Source: Micromonospora chokoriensis (GTDB lineage: Bacteria > Actinomycetota > Actinomycetes > Mycobacteriales > Micromonosporaceae). Taken from it: DNA of 64,000 nt. Shown here piece by piece: positions 15,373 through 23,455 of this stretch; the stretch's first letter is position 1; each line of letters starts with the position of its first letter. The stretch spans positions 186,001 through 250,000 of the forward strand of contig NZ_LT607409.1 in NCBI RefSeq assembly GCF_900091505.1. Reading direction: 5' to 3'. The translations under genes were made by a program, and so were the position numbers. The notes under the pieces were generated by a model that was given only the letters and a program-made list of their open reading frames with translations, was not told where the DNA came from and did no database searches.

Positions 15373-17562
15373 TCACCATCGGCGGGTGCTGTCCGGCCAC
15401 GAGTCGTACGGGCGGGCCGACAGGATCGGGTCCCAACCCGTGCTGTTGACGTTTGCGAGATGGGGCTTGATGTCGCTGCCGTTGCCGTCGAACGGGCTGG
15501 CATCCAGGTAGGTGAAGACCTGACCGGAGGCCACTCGCTTGTGGTAGAGACCCCCACCTGGGGAGAAGAGCGAGGTCGTGTCGGCCCAGCCGCTCGCGCC
15601 GATCTCTGCGGCGGTCCAGGTGCCAGCCGCGTCGATGAGATACATCAGCAGCTTGCCAGTGCTTGTCGTACCGAGGATCCGACCAGGCCCGGGCGCGGCG
15701 AGGGAGGTCAAAGTGAAGTTGCCAGTGATCGTCTTCGCGTTGGTGATGTCGGCGTAGACGGGCTTCGGCTTGGTCACCGTGTAGCGGCGCAGCGTCGCGC
15801 TGTTGGCGATGCCGTAGAGCGAACCGTTGCCGTCGTACGCGAGCCGGTCGTGCGTCCACCCGCCAGAGAGCGGACCGGTCTTGTCGAAGGTGAGCGGGTC
15901 GCTGCCGGTGATGTCCACCCGGTAGAGCTGCCCGTCGGTACTGGTAACGAGGAGCGTGTCCGCATTGAGGACCGCCATCGCCTTCGGGCTGAAGCCGAGA
16001 GTCCCAGCCGACAGGATGGTGCGTCGGCTGCCGGTTACCGGATCGACGGCCGTGTACGAGAGGCGTCCGTCCGGGCGGGTGCCGAAGACCGACACAACCC
16101 CCACCCAGGGGCGCGCGGAGACCTGCTGGTGGTAGCGCCACCGGCCCCGGATCGAGTCGGTCCCGATGACGGTGATGTCGGCGCTCTCGCCGTCGAACGG
16201 GTTGGCGTCCCGGTAGCGGGTCAGGCCGTCGATGGGGTCGAAGGTGAGGTAGAGGCCGCCACCGGGAGACACGAGGCTGCCCGACCCGCCCCAGCCGCTG
16301 GTGTAGAGGTCCGACCGACTCCATGAGTTGACGCCGTTGATCTTGTAGGAGATCAGGTAGCCGGCGGAGGTGGTGCCTAGGATCCGGCCGGGGCCCGGCG
16401 AGGTGAGTTCCGTCAAGCTGAACCCGCTGCCGACTGTGGTGTAAGCCGTGAGGTTCTCCTTGACCGGCTTCGAGCTGGTCACCGTGTACCGGCGCAGGGT
16501 CGAGCCGGCGAAGATGCCGTACAACGAGCCATATCCGTCGTAGACCAACTTGTCGTGAGTCCAGCCGGTGTCGATCGGCGTCACGGCGTAGGTGAACGGC
16601 GACATGCTGGTCACGTCCACCCGGTACAGCTGCCCGGCGCCGTCGTTCATGAGGATGGTGTCGGCGTTCAGCGTCGCCATGGCTTTGGGACTGAAGGGAA
16701 GCGGTTCGGCGGCGGTACGCGTGGCCCGTACACCGCCGGTGGCCGAGTCGATGGCGTGATAGGTCAGCCGTAGCACGAACGTGCCCGGCTCCAGCACAAC
16801 GCCGAAGACCTGCACGTCGGTAAGCTGCTCACGGAACCAGGCACCAATGTCGTCGACGCGGGTCGCGGTGGCTCCGTCGCGGGTCTCGGTCTCAGTCAGG
16901 CAGCCCTTCTGCCACGAGGTGCTCGCGATGGCGACCAACTCGACGGTGCCCGCATTGTCGCGGAATGCCGGCCCGCCGGCGTCACCCTTGCAGAGGGTAG
17001 CGCCAGCGGAGGCGCCGAGCAGGCCGACCGAGCCGGCAGTGACGTCCTGGACGGCGAAGGCGCCCTGGTGTAGCCGGTCGGGGACCCACTCGGTGGCGGT
17101 CCGGCCGTAGCCGGTCACGGTGAGCGTCTCGGTGGGAGCCGGCGCGGTGGTGGCCAGCGTGACAGGCGGTACGTCCGTTACCGGCGCAGAGAGGCGGGCC
17201 AGCACGAGATCGCGGTCCGGATGCGGCGCAACCGAGGCTATCCCCCGCTGCTGGCCGGCGGTGCTGGTGAGGTCGGTGCGGCCGACCAGCACAGTGCTCG
17301 GCCGGCTGGGCGGACCTGCGGCGACGGATGCGGTGCCGTCGGCGAAACAGCTCTTCGCCGTCACCACCCAATTCGGGTCGACGAGCGCGCCGGAGCAGGC
17401 ACGCAGGTCACCAAAGGTGACCTTCGCACTGAAGCGGTAGCTGCCGTCGGGAACCACCTGCGCACCGGCGACGGCTTGGGCGGAGGCTCCGCCCAACAGT
17501 CCGGCCGCGATCGTAGCGCCGAGAAGGGCGGCGCCCCACCGGCGTGAGCGTTGTGCTGACAC
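15373..17562 (-). CDS. Secreted trypsin-fold protein lacking catalytic His and Ser, fused to two tachylectin-like beta-propellers
   Basis: 729 residues from GTG, with GGGGGA four bases upstream. A signal peptide (about 1-32) ends near AQAVAG. The S1-like domain (about 33-255) keeps DLVLARL with Asp118, but the TAAHC motif reads TAKSC, so Ser71 replaces the catalytic His. The GDSGGP motif reads GDAGGP, so Ala195 replaces the nucleophile. It should be secreted and proteolytically inactive. Two repeats of about 215 residues follow (roughly 270-490 and 500-729). Each has a GWTHDKLVYDGYGSLYGI-like unit, LRRYTV, SPGPGRILGTTS and SPGGGLY segments, which resemble tachylectin-2 five-blade propellers that bind N-acetyl sugars. 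A role as a carbohydrate- or surface-binding lectin is plausible; the binding target is unknown. Confidence 0.85.
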   Translation of the reverse strand: MSAQRSRRWGAALLGATIAAGLLGGASAQAVAGAQVVPDGSYRFSAKVTFGDLRACSGALVDPNWVVTAKSCFADGTASVAAGPPSRPSTVLVGRTDLTSTAGQQRGIASVAPHPDRDLVLARLSAPVTDVPPVTLATTAPAPTETLTVTGYGRTATEWVPDRLHQGAFAVQDVTAGSVGLLGASAGATLCKGDAGGPAFRDNAGTVELVAIASTSWQKGCLTETETRDGATATRVDDIGAWFREQLTDVQVFGVVLEPGTFVLRLTYHAIDSATGGVRATRTAAEPLPFSPKAMATLNADTILMNDGAGQLYRVDVTSMSPFTYAVTPIDTGWTHDKLVYDGYGSLYGIFAGSTLRRYTVTSSKPVKENLTAYTTVGSGFSLTELTSPGPGRILGTTSAGYLISYKINGVNSWSRSDLYTSGWGGSGSLVSPGGGLYLTFDPIDGLTRYRDANPFDGESADITVIGTDSIRGRWRYHQQVSARPWVGVVSVFGTRPDGRLSYTAVDPVTGSRRTILSAGTLGFSPKAMAVLNADTLLVTSTDGQLYRVDITGSDPLTFDKTGPLSGGWTHDRLAYDGNGSLYGIANSATLRRYTVTKPKPVYADITNAKTITGNFTLTSLAAPGPGRILGTTSTGKLLMYLIDAAGTWTAAEIGASGWADTTSLFSPGGGLYHKRVASGQVFTYLDASPFDGNGSDIKPHLANVNSTGWDPILSARPYDSWPDSTRRW

Positions 17563-18062
17563 GTTATCCCCCGTCTGAATCGATCGCCCTCCCGGCAGAC
17601 GCCGGTTCGATCGACGTGAATGCTATCCGCCGAAACGAAGGGGAACCGACCCAACGCCCAGAGCGAGAATTTCATCCCAAAGCGACAGCAGGCGGGCGAC
17701 CGGAGGCCCCCTCCAACCTGGACGGTCTGGGGATTCAGCTCCGCTCTTTCAAGGGTTCAGGCGAGCGCCACCACCCCGGCCAGCGCCCGGGGGAGGGCAT
17801 TTCCTTGTCTGAACGAGGGCCCCAACCTAGACAGCGCCGGTACACAGCGGTGTGACGAGGTCGACGTTCAGGATGGGGTCAGCGGCCGGCGGAACGGTTC
17901 CAGGGTGAGCGGGGCAGAGTGGTGCCGGCCAGCGGGCGGCGCGCCCGACGGCGCTTGCGCCGCCCGGGGGTGCAGGGCGGACGGGCCACAGTGTGCACGA
18001 CCACGTCGACCGGGGGCGTCGGTCGACCGATCAGCCAGCAGAGGAAGCGTTCCATCGACGGA
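17563..18062. other. Intergenic region without a convincing gene
   Basis: About 500 bp between the GTG of the trypsin-fold gene and the stop of the zinc-ribbon gene. The long + strand frame through it has no family features. A 58-codon - strand frame (17879-18055, starting MERFLCWLIGRPTP) begins eight bases after the zinc-ribbon stop but lacks a ribosome-binding site and is not called. The promoter of the trypsin-fold gene should lie in its left part; no clear -10/-35 was identified. Confidence 0.5.
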
Positions 18063-18296
18063 TCAGCCGACCGGGAGGCGCCGGGCATCGGCCTTGGCGA
18101 TCTCGTACTCGGCACCGCAGAACGTGCACTGCTGCGCGTACCGGGTGCGGACGGGGATGAGCGGAACGAAGAAGAGGGTGAATTTCGTCGCCCGTCGGGT
18201 GATCACCTGCGCGGCGTGGTTGCCGCAGTGTCGGCACACCTGCTGCACGACACCGGACCGGTCGACCTTGGTACGTAGACCAAAGATGAAGAACAT
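18063..18296 (-). CDS. Small zinc-ribbon protein
   Basis: 77 residues, MFFIFGLRTKVDRSGVVQQV at the start. It has two Cys pairs: CRHCG at about residues 22-26 and CTFCG near residue 58. A hydrophobic stretch between them (KFTLFFVPLIPV) includes the segment that in related zinc-ribbon proteins precedes the second knuckle. This is the pattern of small actinobacterial zinc-ribbon domain proteins of unknown function. It stands alone, with a hairpin-containing gap upstream. Confidence 0.8.
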   Translation of the reverse strand: MFFIFGLRTKVDRSGVVQQVCRHCGNHAAQVITRRATKFTLFFVPLIPVRTRYAQQCTFCGAEYEIAKADARRLPVG

Positions 18297-18377
18297 CGCC
18301 CGGCAGTACCCACTCGAACCCGAGAATTCACCGAATCCCACCCCCTCCTTCATCGGACCGCGGAGGAGGTATAGGAG

Positions 18378-18464
18378 GTGGTCGTTCGCTACGCCGTCGC
18401 CCTCGGTGGCCGACTGCACCAGGCGATCTACTTCGACGACGGCGACATCGCCGCCATCGCGTGA
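18378..18464 (+). CDS. Possible 28-residue ORF with a strong ribosome-binding site
   Basis: A GTG-started frame encoding VVVRYAVALGGRLHQAIYFD and eight more residues is preceded by GGAGGAGGT and AGGAGG. The sequence is protein-like, but no family was recognised, and it may be a remnant of a longer gene. It is reported because it is the only coding-like signal in the gap between 18296 and 18575. Confidence 0.3.
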   Translation: MVVRYAVALGGRLHQAIYFDDGDIAAIA

Positions 18465-18471
18465 GATCGCG

Positions 18472-18549
18472 AGATCCGCGCAAGTACGGGGAAACTGCTG
18501 TCTCCGCGCGGCTGGAGGCAGCAGTTTCCCCGATGTTGCTCGGATCTCG
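18472..18549. terminator. Large interrupted inverted repeat downstream of the SRPBCC gene
   Basis: An outer pair (GAGATCCG near 18471-18478 with CGGATCTC near 18541-18548) encloses a perfect 13-bp inner stem, GGGGAAACTGCTG with CAGCAGTTTCCCC, around 18488-18531. It lies about 25 bp beyond the stop of the - strand gene at 18575. A termination role is likely, but the arm length is unusual for a simple terminator. Confidence 0.6.
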
Positions 18550-18574
18550 GGCCATCGAGCACGATCAAGCAGGC

Positions 18575-19444
18575 TCAGTAGTTCGGCTGGGGCTCCAGGC
18601 CGGGGATCTCGGCGGCGAGCCAGATCGGCTGCCAGTCGGGCACCTCGTGGAAGCGGCGCAGCTCGTACAGCCCGGCGACCGACCCGCTCCAGGCCCCGTA
18701 CGGGGGGTTGGTCTCGTCGAAGCCGCTCTGCACGAAGGTCAGCGTGGTCCGGCCGTCGGATTCGGCCAGCTCCCAGTTCGTGACGCCGGTCGGCCCCCAG
18801 TCGACGGACATCCGCCGGCCGGGCTCCAGGTCGACGATCTTGGCCGCGTAGCCGGTCTCGAAGCCGCCCATGGCGTACCGGCCGCCGACCCAGGGCTCGA
18901 TCCCGATCGGGTAACCGAACCAGGCGGTGGCCTGCTCCGAGTCGGTCAGCGACTCCCACACCTTGTCGGCGGGGGCGGCGATGACCAGCTCACCGCGCAG
19001 GTCGGCGGAGGTGAAGTCGGTGCGGGGCAGCAGCGGCTTGCCCTCCAGGTGGGCGGCCAGGTTGGCGATGGCCAGCGACCAGTACGTCTGGAGCACGCCC
19101 CGGATGCTGGAGCCGCTCATCGCCTCGGCGAAGTCGAAGTGGCTCTGGGTCAGCGTCAGCACGGTGCTGTCGGCGCCCTCGGCGGTCAACTGGAACTCGG
19201 TGGTGGTCTCCACCCCGTCGAGCAGCCAGCCGAAGCGCAGCGTGTCGTCGTCGGCGTGCAGCAGCCGCTGATGCGGGGCGTCGCCCTCGGGCGTGTAGCG
19301 GCCCCAGAACTCGTACCGCTGGGGCAGCTCGACCTCGGCGTGCTCGGCCAGCCACTGCCGCAGCTCGGCCGGGTCGGTGAGGGCCTCGCGGACGCGCCCG
19401 ACGGGCGCGGAGAGACGGGCCTTGAGCGTCATCGGCTCACTCAT
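18575..19444 (-). CDS. Tandem SRPBCC (AHSA1-like) domain protein
   Basis: 289 residues starting MSEPMTLKARLSAPVGRVRE, with AAGGGAA upstream. Two START/AHSA1-like helix-grip domains follow each other: residues 1-135 (REALTDPAELRQWLAEHAEV; GVETTTEFQL) and about 145-289 (LVIAAPADKVWESLTDSEQA; VDLEPGRRMSVDWGP; TLTFVQSGFDE). Such proteins often sit next to an ArsR-type regulator, as here. The gene overlaps the ArsR gene by eight bases, so the two are translationally coupled. Ligand unknown; this class usually binds small hydrophobic molecules or acts in stress responses. Confidence 0.88.
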   Translation of the reverse strand: MSEPMTLKARLSAPVGRVREALTDPAELRQWLAEHAEVELPQRYEFWGRYTPEGDAPHQRLLHADDDTLRFGWLLDGVETTTEFQLTAEGADSTVLTLTQSHFDFAEAMSGSSIRGVLQTYWSLAIANLAAHLEGKPLLPRTDFTSADLRGELVIAAPADKVWESLTDSEQATAWFGYPIGIEPWVGGRYAMGGFETGYAAKIVDLEPGRRMSVDWGPTGVTNWELAESDGRTTLTFVQSGFDETNPPYGAWSGSVAGLYELRRFHEVPDWQPIWLAAEIPGLEPQPNY

Positions 19445-19994
19445 TGTCGTTCCCTTTCGGATAGCAGGCGACGGCCAGCTTGAAGGCATCTCCCTCGCTG
19501 CCGCCGTAGCGGGTGAACAGGTCCTGAAGTGCGGCTTGCAGGTCGTGCAGGAACTGCGGGCGGAGCTCGGCCGGCACCCGGATCTCGCCGGAGACGCCGA
19601 TCGAGGGCAGCTCGGGTGCGGCCCGGTCCAGGGCCGCGACGTCGGCCTGGACCTCCTCCATCAGGTCCAGCAGGTAGCCCAGGCTCAGCTCGTCGCGGGC
19701 CCGACGCAGCCCGATCCGGCCGACGAGCCGTGGGGACAGCCAGTAGGACCGGGCGGCGGCCTGGTAGATGCCCTCGGTGATCCCGCGGACCTTGCGCTCG
19801 TTGACCAGCTCGACCAGGCCGGCCGCGACGAGCTGCTTGACGTGGTAATAGACGCGCTGTGGCGTCTGGTCGAGTCGGGCCGCGACCTCGGTGCAGGTGC
19901 GCGGTTCGGCCAGTTGCCGCAGCACCTCGACGCGTTGCGGCTTGAGCAGGACTTCGGCCTGCTCGATCTGCTCCAGGTACAGGACATCTCTCAT
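19437..19994 (-). CDS. ArsR-family winged-helix regulator
   Basis: 185 residues from ATG at 19994 (MRDVLYLEQIEQAEVLLKPQ). A TTG-started extension to 20018 would run into a palindromic operator. The N-terminal winged helix-turn-helix shows VEVLRQLAEPRTCTEVAARL and QRVYYHVKQLVAAGLVELV. The longer C-terminal part is the dimerisation or ligand region found in ArsR proteins paired with SRPBCC proteins. No metal-binding ELCV-type box is evident. It is the first gene of the ArsR-SRPBCC operon and probably represses it through the palindrome at 20006-20019. Confidence 0.87.
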   Translation of the reverse strand: MRDVLYLEQIEQAEVLLKPQRVEVLRQLAEPRTCTEVAARLDQTPQRVYYHVKQLVAAGLVELVNERKVRGITEGIYQAAARSYWLSPRLVGRIGLRRARDELSLGYLLDLMEEVQADVAALDRAAPELPSIGVSGEIRVPAELRPQFLHDLQAALQDLFTRYGGSEGDAFKLAVACYPKGNDNE

Positions 19995-20005
19995 GGCAAA
20001 ATCAG

Positions 20006-20019
20006 TTTGTACGTACAAA
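20006..20019. promoter_or_regulatory. 14-bp palindrome upstream of the ArsR gene, likely operator
   Basis: TTTGTACGTACAAA is a perfect palindrome (with near-matching flanks AG and ACT) lying 12 bp upstream of the ArsR start. It is AT-rich against a very GC-rich background. It is a natural candidate for autoregulation. Confidence 0.6.
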
Positions 20020-20044
20020 ACTTGTTTGTCAATCGCTTCGGGAA

Positions 20045-20073
20045 AAGCCGCGCCGACGTTCTCGACGCGGCTT
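20045..20073 (-). terminator. Hairpin downstream of the methyltransferase gene
   Basis: AAGCCGCG (20045-20052) pairs with CGCGGCTT (20066-20073), with three further pairs across one mismatch. It lies about 22 bp beyond the stop of the - strand gene at 20095. Confidence 0.55.
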
Positions 20074-20094
20074 CCCGCGGCACTCAGCGGATGG

Positions 20095-21438
20095 TCAGGG
20101 CAACCAGTCGGGTCGCAGCGGGTAGCCGTTCACCCCGTCCGGGCCGTTGTGCGTGGCCAGCACCTGGTGCAGCTGGATGCCGTTGCGCTCGAACGCCATC
20201 CGCGACCCGGCCATGTACAGCCCCCACACCCGAGCGGTGCCCGCGCCCACCTCGGACACGCAGAAGTCCCAGTGCTCAACCAGGTTGCGACACCAGGCGG
20301 CCAGCGTCAGCGCGTAGTGCTGGCGCAGGTTCTCCTCGTGGTGCACCTCGAACCCGGCGTCGTGGATCTCGCTGACCAGCCGACCCGGGCCGGCCAACTC
20401 ACCGTCCGGGAAGACGTACCTGTCGATGAACGCGCCCGAGCGGTGCGGCGCCCGGTTGTCCGCGCGGGTGATGCAGTGGTTGAGCAGCCGCCCACCCTGC
20501 CGCAGCCGACTGCGCAGCGCCCCGAAGTAGCTCGGGTAGTTGCGCACCCCGATGTGCTCGGTCAACCCGATCGACGAGACAGCGTCGAACTGCTCCGCCG
20601 GCGCGTCCCGGTAGTCCATGTGCCGCACCTCGGCCAGCCCGGTCAACCCCTCCCGCTCGATCGCCGCCTGCGCCCACTGCGCCTGCTCCTTCGACAGGGT
20701 CACCCCGAGCGCCTTGACGCCGTACTCGCGCGCGGCGTGCCGCACCATGCCACCCCAGCCGCAGCCCACATCCAGCAGCCGCATCCCCTTCTTCAACGCC
20801 AGCTTGCCGGCGACCAGGTCATACTTCGCCGCCTGGGCCTGCTCCAACGTGTCGTCCGGGGAACGGAAAACCGCGCAGGTGTACGTCATCGACGGGCCGA
20901 GCACCTTCTCGTAGAAGGCGTTGGAGACGTCGTAGTGGTGCGAGATCGCCGTGCTGTCGCGAACCCGGGAGTGCCGTAGTCCGTTCATCACCCGCTTCCA
21001 CCGTGGCTGCGCCTCCTGCGGCGGCGCCGGCGGCGGCATCAGCCGCTCCCACCCCAGCGCACGGACCAACGTCAGCCCCTCGGTCAGCGACGGTGGGCGC
21101 AACCGCAGCTCGTCCTTGAGCACCCGCAACGCCTCGTACGGGTCGCCCGGATGCACCCCCTGCAACGCCAGGTCGCCACTGACGTAGGCCCGGGCCATGC
21201 CCAGGTCGCCAGGGGCAGTGAGCAGGTACGACAGGCCACGCTCGGAACGGATCGCCAGGGTGATGCCGGCGTCGGACGGGCCGACGGCGCTGCCGTCGTA
21301 CCCCGTGATCCGCACCGGCAGCGGTCCCGTGGTGACCGCACGGACGATGTCCGCGACGGTCGGACCCGTGTGCCGGCCCCCCGCCGGCGGGGTGGCGGGA
21401 ACGCTCGCCGCCCCTTGATCTCTGTCGGTCAGGCTCAT
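20095..21438 (-). CDS. Cyclopropane-fatty-acid-synthase-like SAM methyltransferase, probable 10-methylene fatty acid synthase (TmsB/BfaB type)
   Basis: 447 residues. The N-terminal half has GLSYLLTAPGDLGMARAYVS, typical of CFA-synthase family members with a lipid-binding N-domain. The catalytic half has SHHYDVSNAFYEKVLG, MTYTCAVF, the SAM motif LLDVGCGWGGMVRHAAREYG, GVTLSKEQ, and EHIGVRNYPSYF. In mycobacteria and related actinomycetes, a methyltransferase of this type adds a methylene group across the double bond of oleoyl chains. A partner flavoprotein reduces it to 10-methylstearate (tuberculostearate). The upstream gene here is exactly such a flavoprotein and overlaps by ATGA, which supports this pathway over simple cyclopropanation. 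10-Methyl fatty acids are known lipid markers in Micromonospora. Confidence 0.87.
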   Translation of the reverse strand: MSLTDRDQGAASVPATPPAGGRHTGPTVADIVRAVTTGPLPVRITGYDGSAVGPSDAGITLAIRSERGLSYLLTAPGDLGMARAYVSGDLALQGVHPGDPYEALRVLKDELRLRPPSLTEGLTLVRALGWERLMPPPAPPQEAQPRWKRVMNGLRHSRVRDSTAISHHYDVSNAFYEKVLGPSMTYTCAVFRSPDDTLEQAQAAKYDLVAGKLALKKGMRLLDVGCGWGGMVRHAAREYGVKALGVTLSKEQAQWAQAAIEREGLTGLAEVRHMDYRDAPAEQFDAVSSIGLTEHIGVRNYPSYFGALRSRLRQGGRLLNHCITRADNRAPHRSGAFIDRYVFPDGELAGPGRLVSEIHDAGFEVHHEENLRQHYALTLAAWCRNLVEHWDFCVSEVGAGTARVWGLYMAGSRMAFERNGIQLHQVLATHNGPDGVNGYPLRPDWLP

Positions 21439-22832
21439 GCTCGTGCTACCGCCTTTTCGTACAGTCCCGTCAGCCGGTGGTCCGGGTCGTAGCGGTCTTT
21501 CACCGCCCGCCACGTGTCGCCGCCGTACAGGCGGTCGAAGGCGTCCCGGTCGTAGTACGCGTCCGAGTAGAGCGACTTGTGCCCGCCCGACTCCGACACC
21601 CTGCGTTCGATCGTGCGGTTGACGTCGCCGTCGGCGGCGCCCGGCGCGATCGGCACGCTCCCCCAGAACCCGATGTTGACGTAGTCGTGCCCCGGCCGGA
21701 GTGGATACAGCGGCCAGGACCGCGCCGAACCGGGCCCCGCCGGCTCACGCAGTCGCAGCGGACACAGCCACACCGGGTTCATCCCCACTGTGCTGGCGAA
21801 CCAGCGCAGGAAGTCCGCCGTCTCGTTCAACGGGATCTCCACGTCCTGCACGACCCGCTCCCGGGCCGGCTGGCCGCGCAGCCGGTCGATCCGGGCCGCC
21901 ACCTGGTGTCGGTGTTCGAGTCGCACGAGCCGGTGGTAGAAGTCGCTGCGCCGGTAACGGGCCGGCCAGAGCCGACGGACGACCGGGTGCTGCGCCCCGA
22001 ACGCCGCCGAGCACCAGAACCAGTCGGTGTCCCAGCGCCACAGGTAGTCGTACGCGGTGAGCACGTCACGGGTGCGCTGACGCAGCGACCGGTAGTAGAT
22101 CGCCTGGCCGGTGTAGTCGCTGGGCGGGTCGGCGGCGTCGGTGAACGTGGCGAACACCAGGTACGCCTCGCCGGGGCTGAACATCACCCCGTCCATCGCG
22201 TCGACCGGCTCGCCGGCCCAGGATCGGGTCGCGGTCACCTCCGCTATCGCGTCGGTGAGTGCCTCCAGTCGGGTGAACCGGACGTTGCGCAGTGCCACGT
22301 ACCGGCCGACCGGTTGCAGCTCGATGCGCAGCCGGGTGGCGTAGCCGAGGCTGCCCAGCGAGTTGGGGAACGCGGTGAACAGCTCCGCGTGCTCCCCGTC
22401 GGGTCGGGCGGTGACGATCTCGCCGGAGCCGGTGAGGACGTCCAACTCGCGGACCGACTCGTGCGGCAGGCCGTTGCGGAACGAGGTCGACTCGATCCCG
22501 AGGCCGGTGACCGCGCCGCCCAGCGTGATGGTGCGCAGCTGCGGCACCACCAGTGGCATCAGCCCGTGCGGCAGCGTCGCGTCGACCAGGTCCTCGTACG
22601 TGCACATGCCCTGCACGTCGGCGGTGCGGCCGGTCGGGTCGACCGACAGCACCCCGTTCAGGGCGCTCACGTCGAGGCCCGGGGTCCGGGGAGCGGACCG
22701 GGGGCGGAACAGGTTGGAGGTGCGTTTGGCCAGCCGGACAGGCTCGCCCGTGGGCACCGCGGCGTACGACCGCCGCAGCGTGTCCACCGCTTGATCATGG
22801 TCAATGGGGTGATCCACACGCTCAGCGCGCAT
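21435..22832 (-). CDS. FAD-binding oxidoreductase, probable 10-methylene fatty acid reductase (TmsA/BfaA type)
   Basis: 465 residues. The N-terminal part is a PCMH-type FAD-binding domain: the LRRSYAAVPTGEPVRLAKRT start, LSVDPTGRTADVQGMCTYED, PQLRTITLGGAVTGLGIEST and the LGSLGYATRLRIEL segment. The C-terminal substrate domain contains DVEIPLNETADFLRWF and HKSLYSDAYYD. The arrangement is of the DprE1/24-sterol-reductase type. The gene precedes and overlaps (ATGA) the SAM methyltransferase, the organisation of the bfaA/bfaB and tmsA/tmsB pairs that make 10-methyl-branched fatty acids. It should use FAD with NADPH to reduce the 10-methylene intermediate. Confidence 0.85.
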   Translation of the reverse strand: MRAERVDHPIDHDQAVDTLRRSYAAVPTGEPVRLAKRTSNLFRPRSAPRTPGLDVSALNGVLSVDPTGRTADVQGMCTYEDLVDATLPHGLMPLVVPQLRTITLGGAVTGLGIESTSFRNGLPHESVRELDVLTGSGEIVTARPDGEHAELFTAFPNSLGSLGYATRLRIELQPVGRYVALRNVRFTRLEALTDAIAEVTATRSWAGEPVDAMDGVMFSPGEAYLVFATFTDAADPPSDYTGQAIYYRSLRQRTRDVLTAYDYLWRWDTDWFWCSAAFGAQHPVVRRLWPARYRRSDFYHRLVRLEHRHQVAARIDRLRGQPARERVVQDVEIPLNETADFLRWFASTVGMNPVWLCPLRLREPAGPGSARSWPLYPLRPGHDYVNIGFWGSVPIAPGAADGDVNRTIERRVSESGGHKSLYSDAYYDRDAFDRLYGGDTWRAVKDRYDPDHRLTGLYEKAVARA

Positions 22833-22925
22833 GTGATCACCTTACGCTCACGTTTCGGAAACCGTGGGATGTCGCGGATGGCAGTTTCCCGTCCGGCACC
22901 GTGCCCGACGGTTACCGTGGCGGGC

Positions 22926-23396
22926 ATGCCGTCGCCCGCGATCACCGCCCTGGACGCCGCCGGACTCCCGTATCGGCTGTTCAGCCGCGGTGAGGTCGGC
23001 AGCCTCGCGGAGGCCGCCGCCGCCCAGGGCGTGGCCGTCTCCGATGTGGTGAAGACCATCGTGGTCCGTCGCGCCGCCGACGATCACCTGTTCGTACTCA
23101 CCCCCGGTGACCGGGTCATCTCCTGGCCCAAGCTACGCGCGCTGCTCGGGGTGCAGCGGCTCTCCATGCCCGACGCGGCGGGCGCACGGGCCGCCACCGG
23201 CTACGAACGCGGCACCATCACCCCGTTCGGCGCGAGCACCGCCTGGCCGGTGATCGCCGACGAGCGGCTGCGCGGCCGGGAGATCAGCCTGGGGGCCGGC
23301 GTTCGTGGCCTCGCCGTCACTGTCGACGCCGACGCCGCGATCGTCGCGCTCGACGCCACGGTGGCCGACGTCACCGACCCGCAGCCCGCCCGCTGA
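22926..23396 (+). CDS. YbaK/EbsC (aminoacyl-tRNA deacylase-like) protein
   Basis: 156 residues from ATG. The segments SLAEAAAAQGVAVSDVVKTI, FVLTPGDRVISWPKLRALLG and YERGTITPFGAST mark the YbaK/ProX editing-domain fold. Family members hydrolyse mischarged aminoacyl-tRNAs such as Cys-tRNAPro. The conserved lysine is present in VVKTIVV. It is divergent from the FAD oxidoreductase gene and separated by about 93 bp. Confidence 0.87.
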   Translation: MPSPAITALDAAGLPYRLFSRGEVGSLAEAAAAQGVAVSDVVKTIVVRRAADDHLFVLTPGDRVISWPKLRALLGVQRLSMPDAAGARAATGYERGTITPFGASTAWPVIADERLRGREISLGAGVRGLAVTVDADAAIVALDATVADVTDPQPAR

Positions 23397-23455
23397 GCGC
23401 TGCACGTCGCCGTCGGGTTGGCTCCGGCGTGCCGCCGTGAGCGAGGATGACGCGT

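Noticed and set aside
17879..18055. 58-codon - strand ORF after the zinc-ribbon gene
   Set aside because: No ribosome-binding site, no recognised family, Arg/Pro-rich tail. Not enough support for a gene call.
17620..18783. Long + strand open frame over the gap and the zinc-ribbon and SRPBCC region
   Set aside because: It is antisense to supported genes, has low-complexity Arg/Ser-rich translation and no family features. It is a by-product of high GC.
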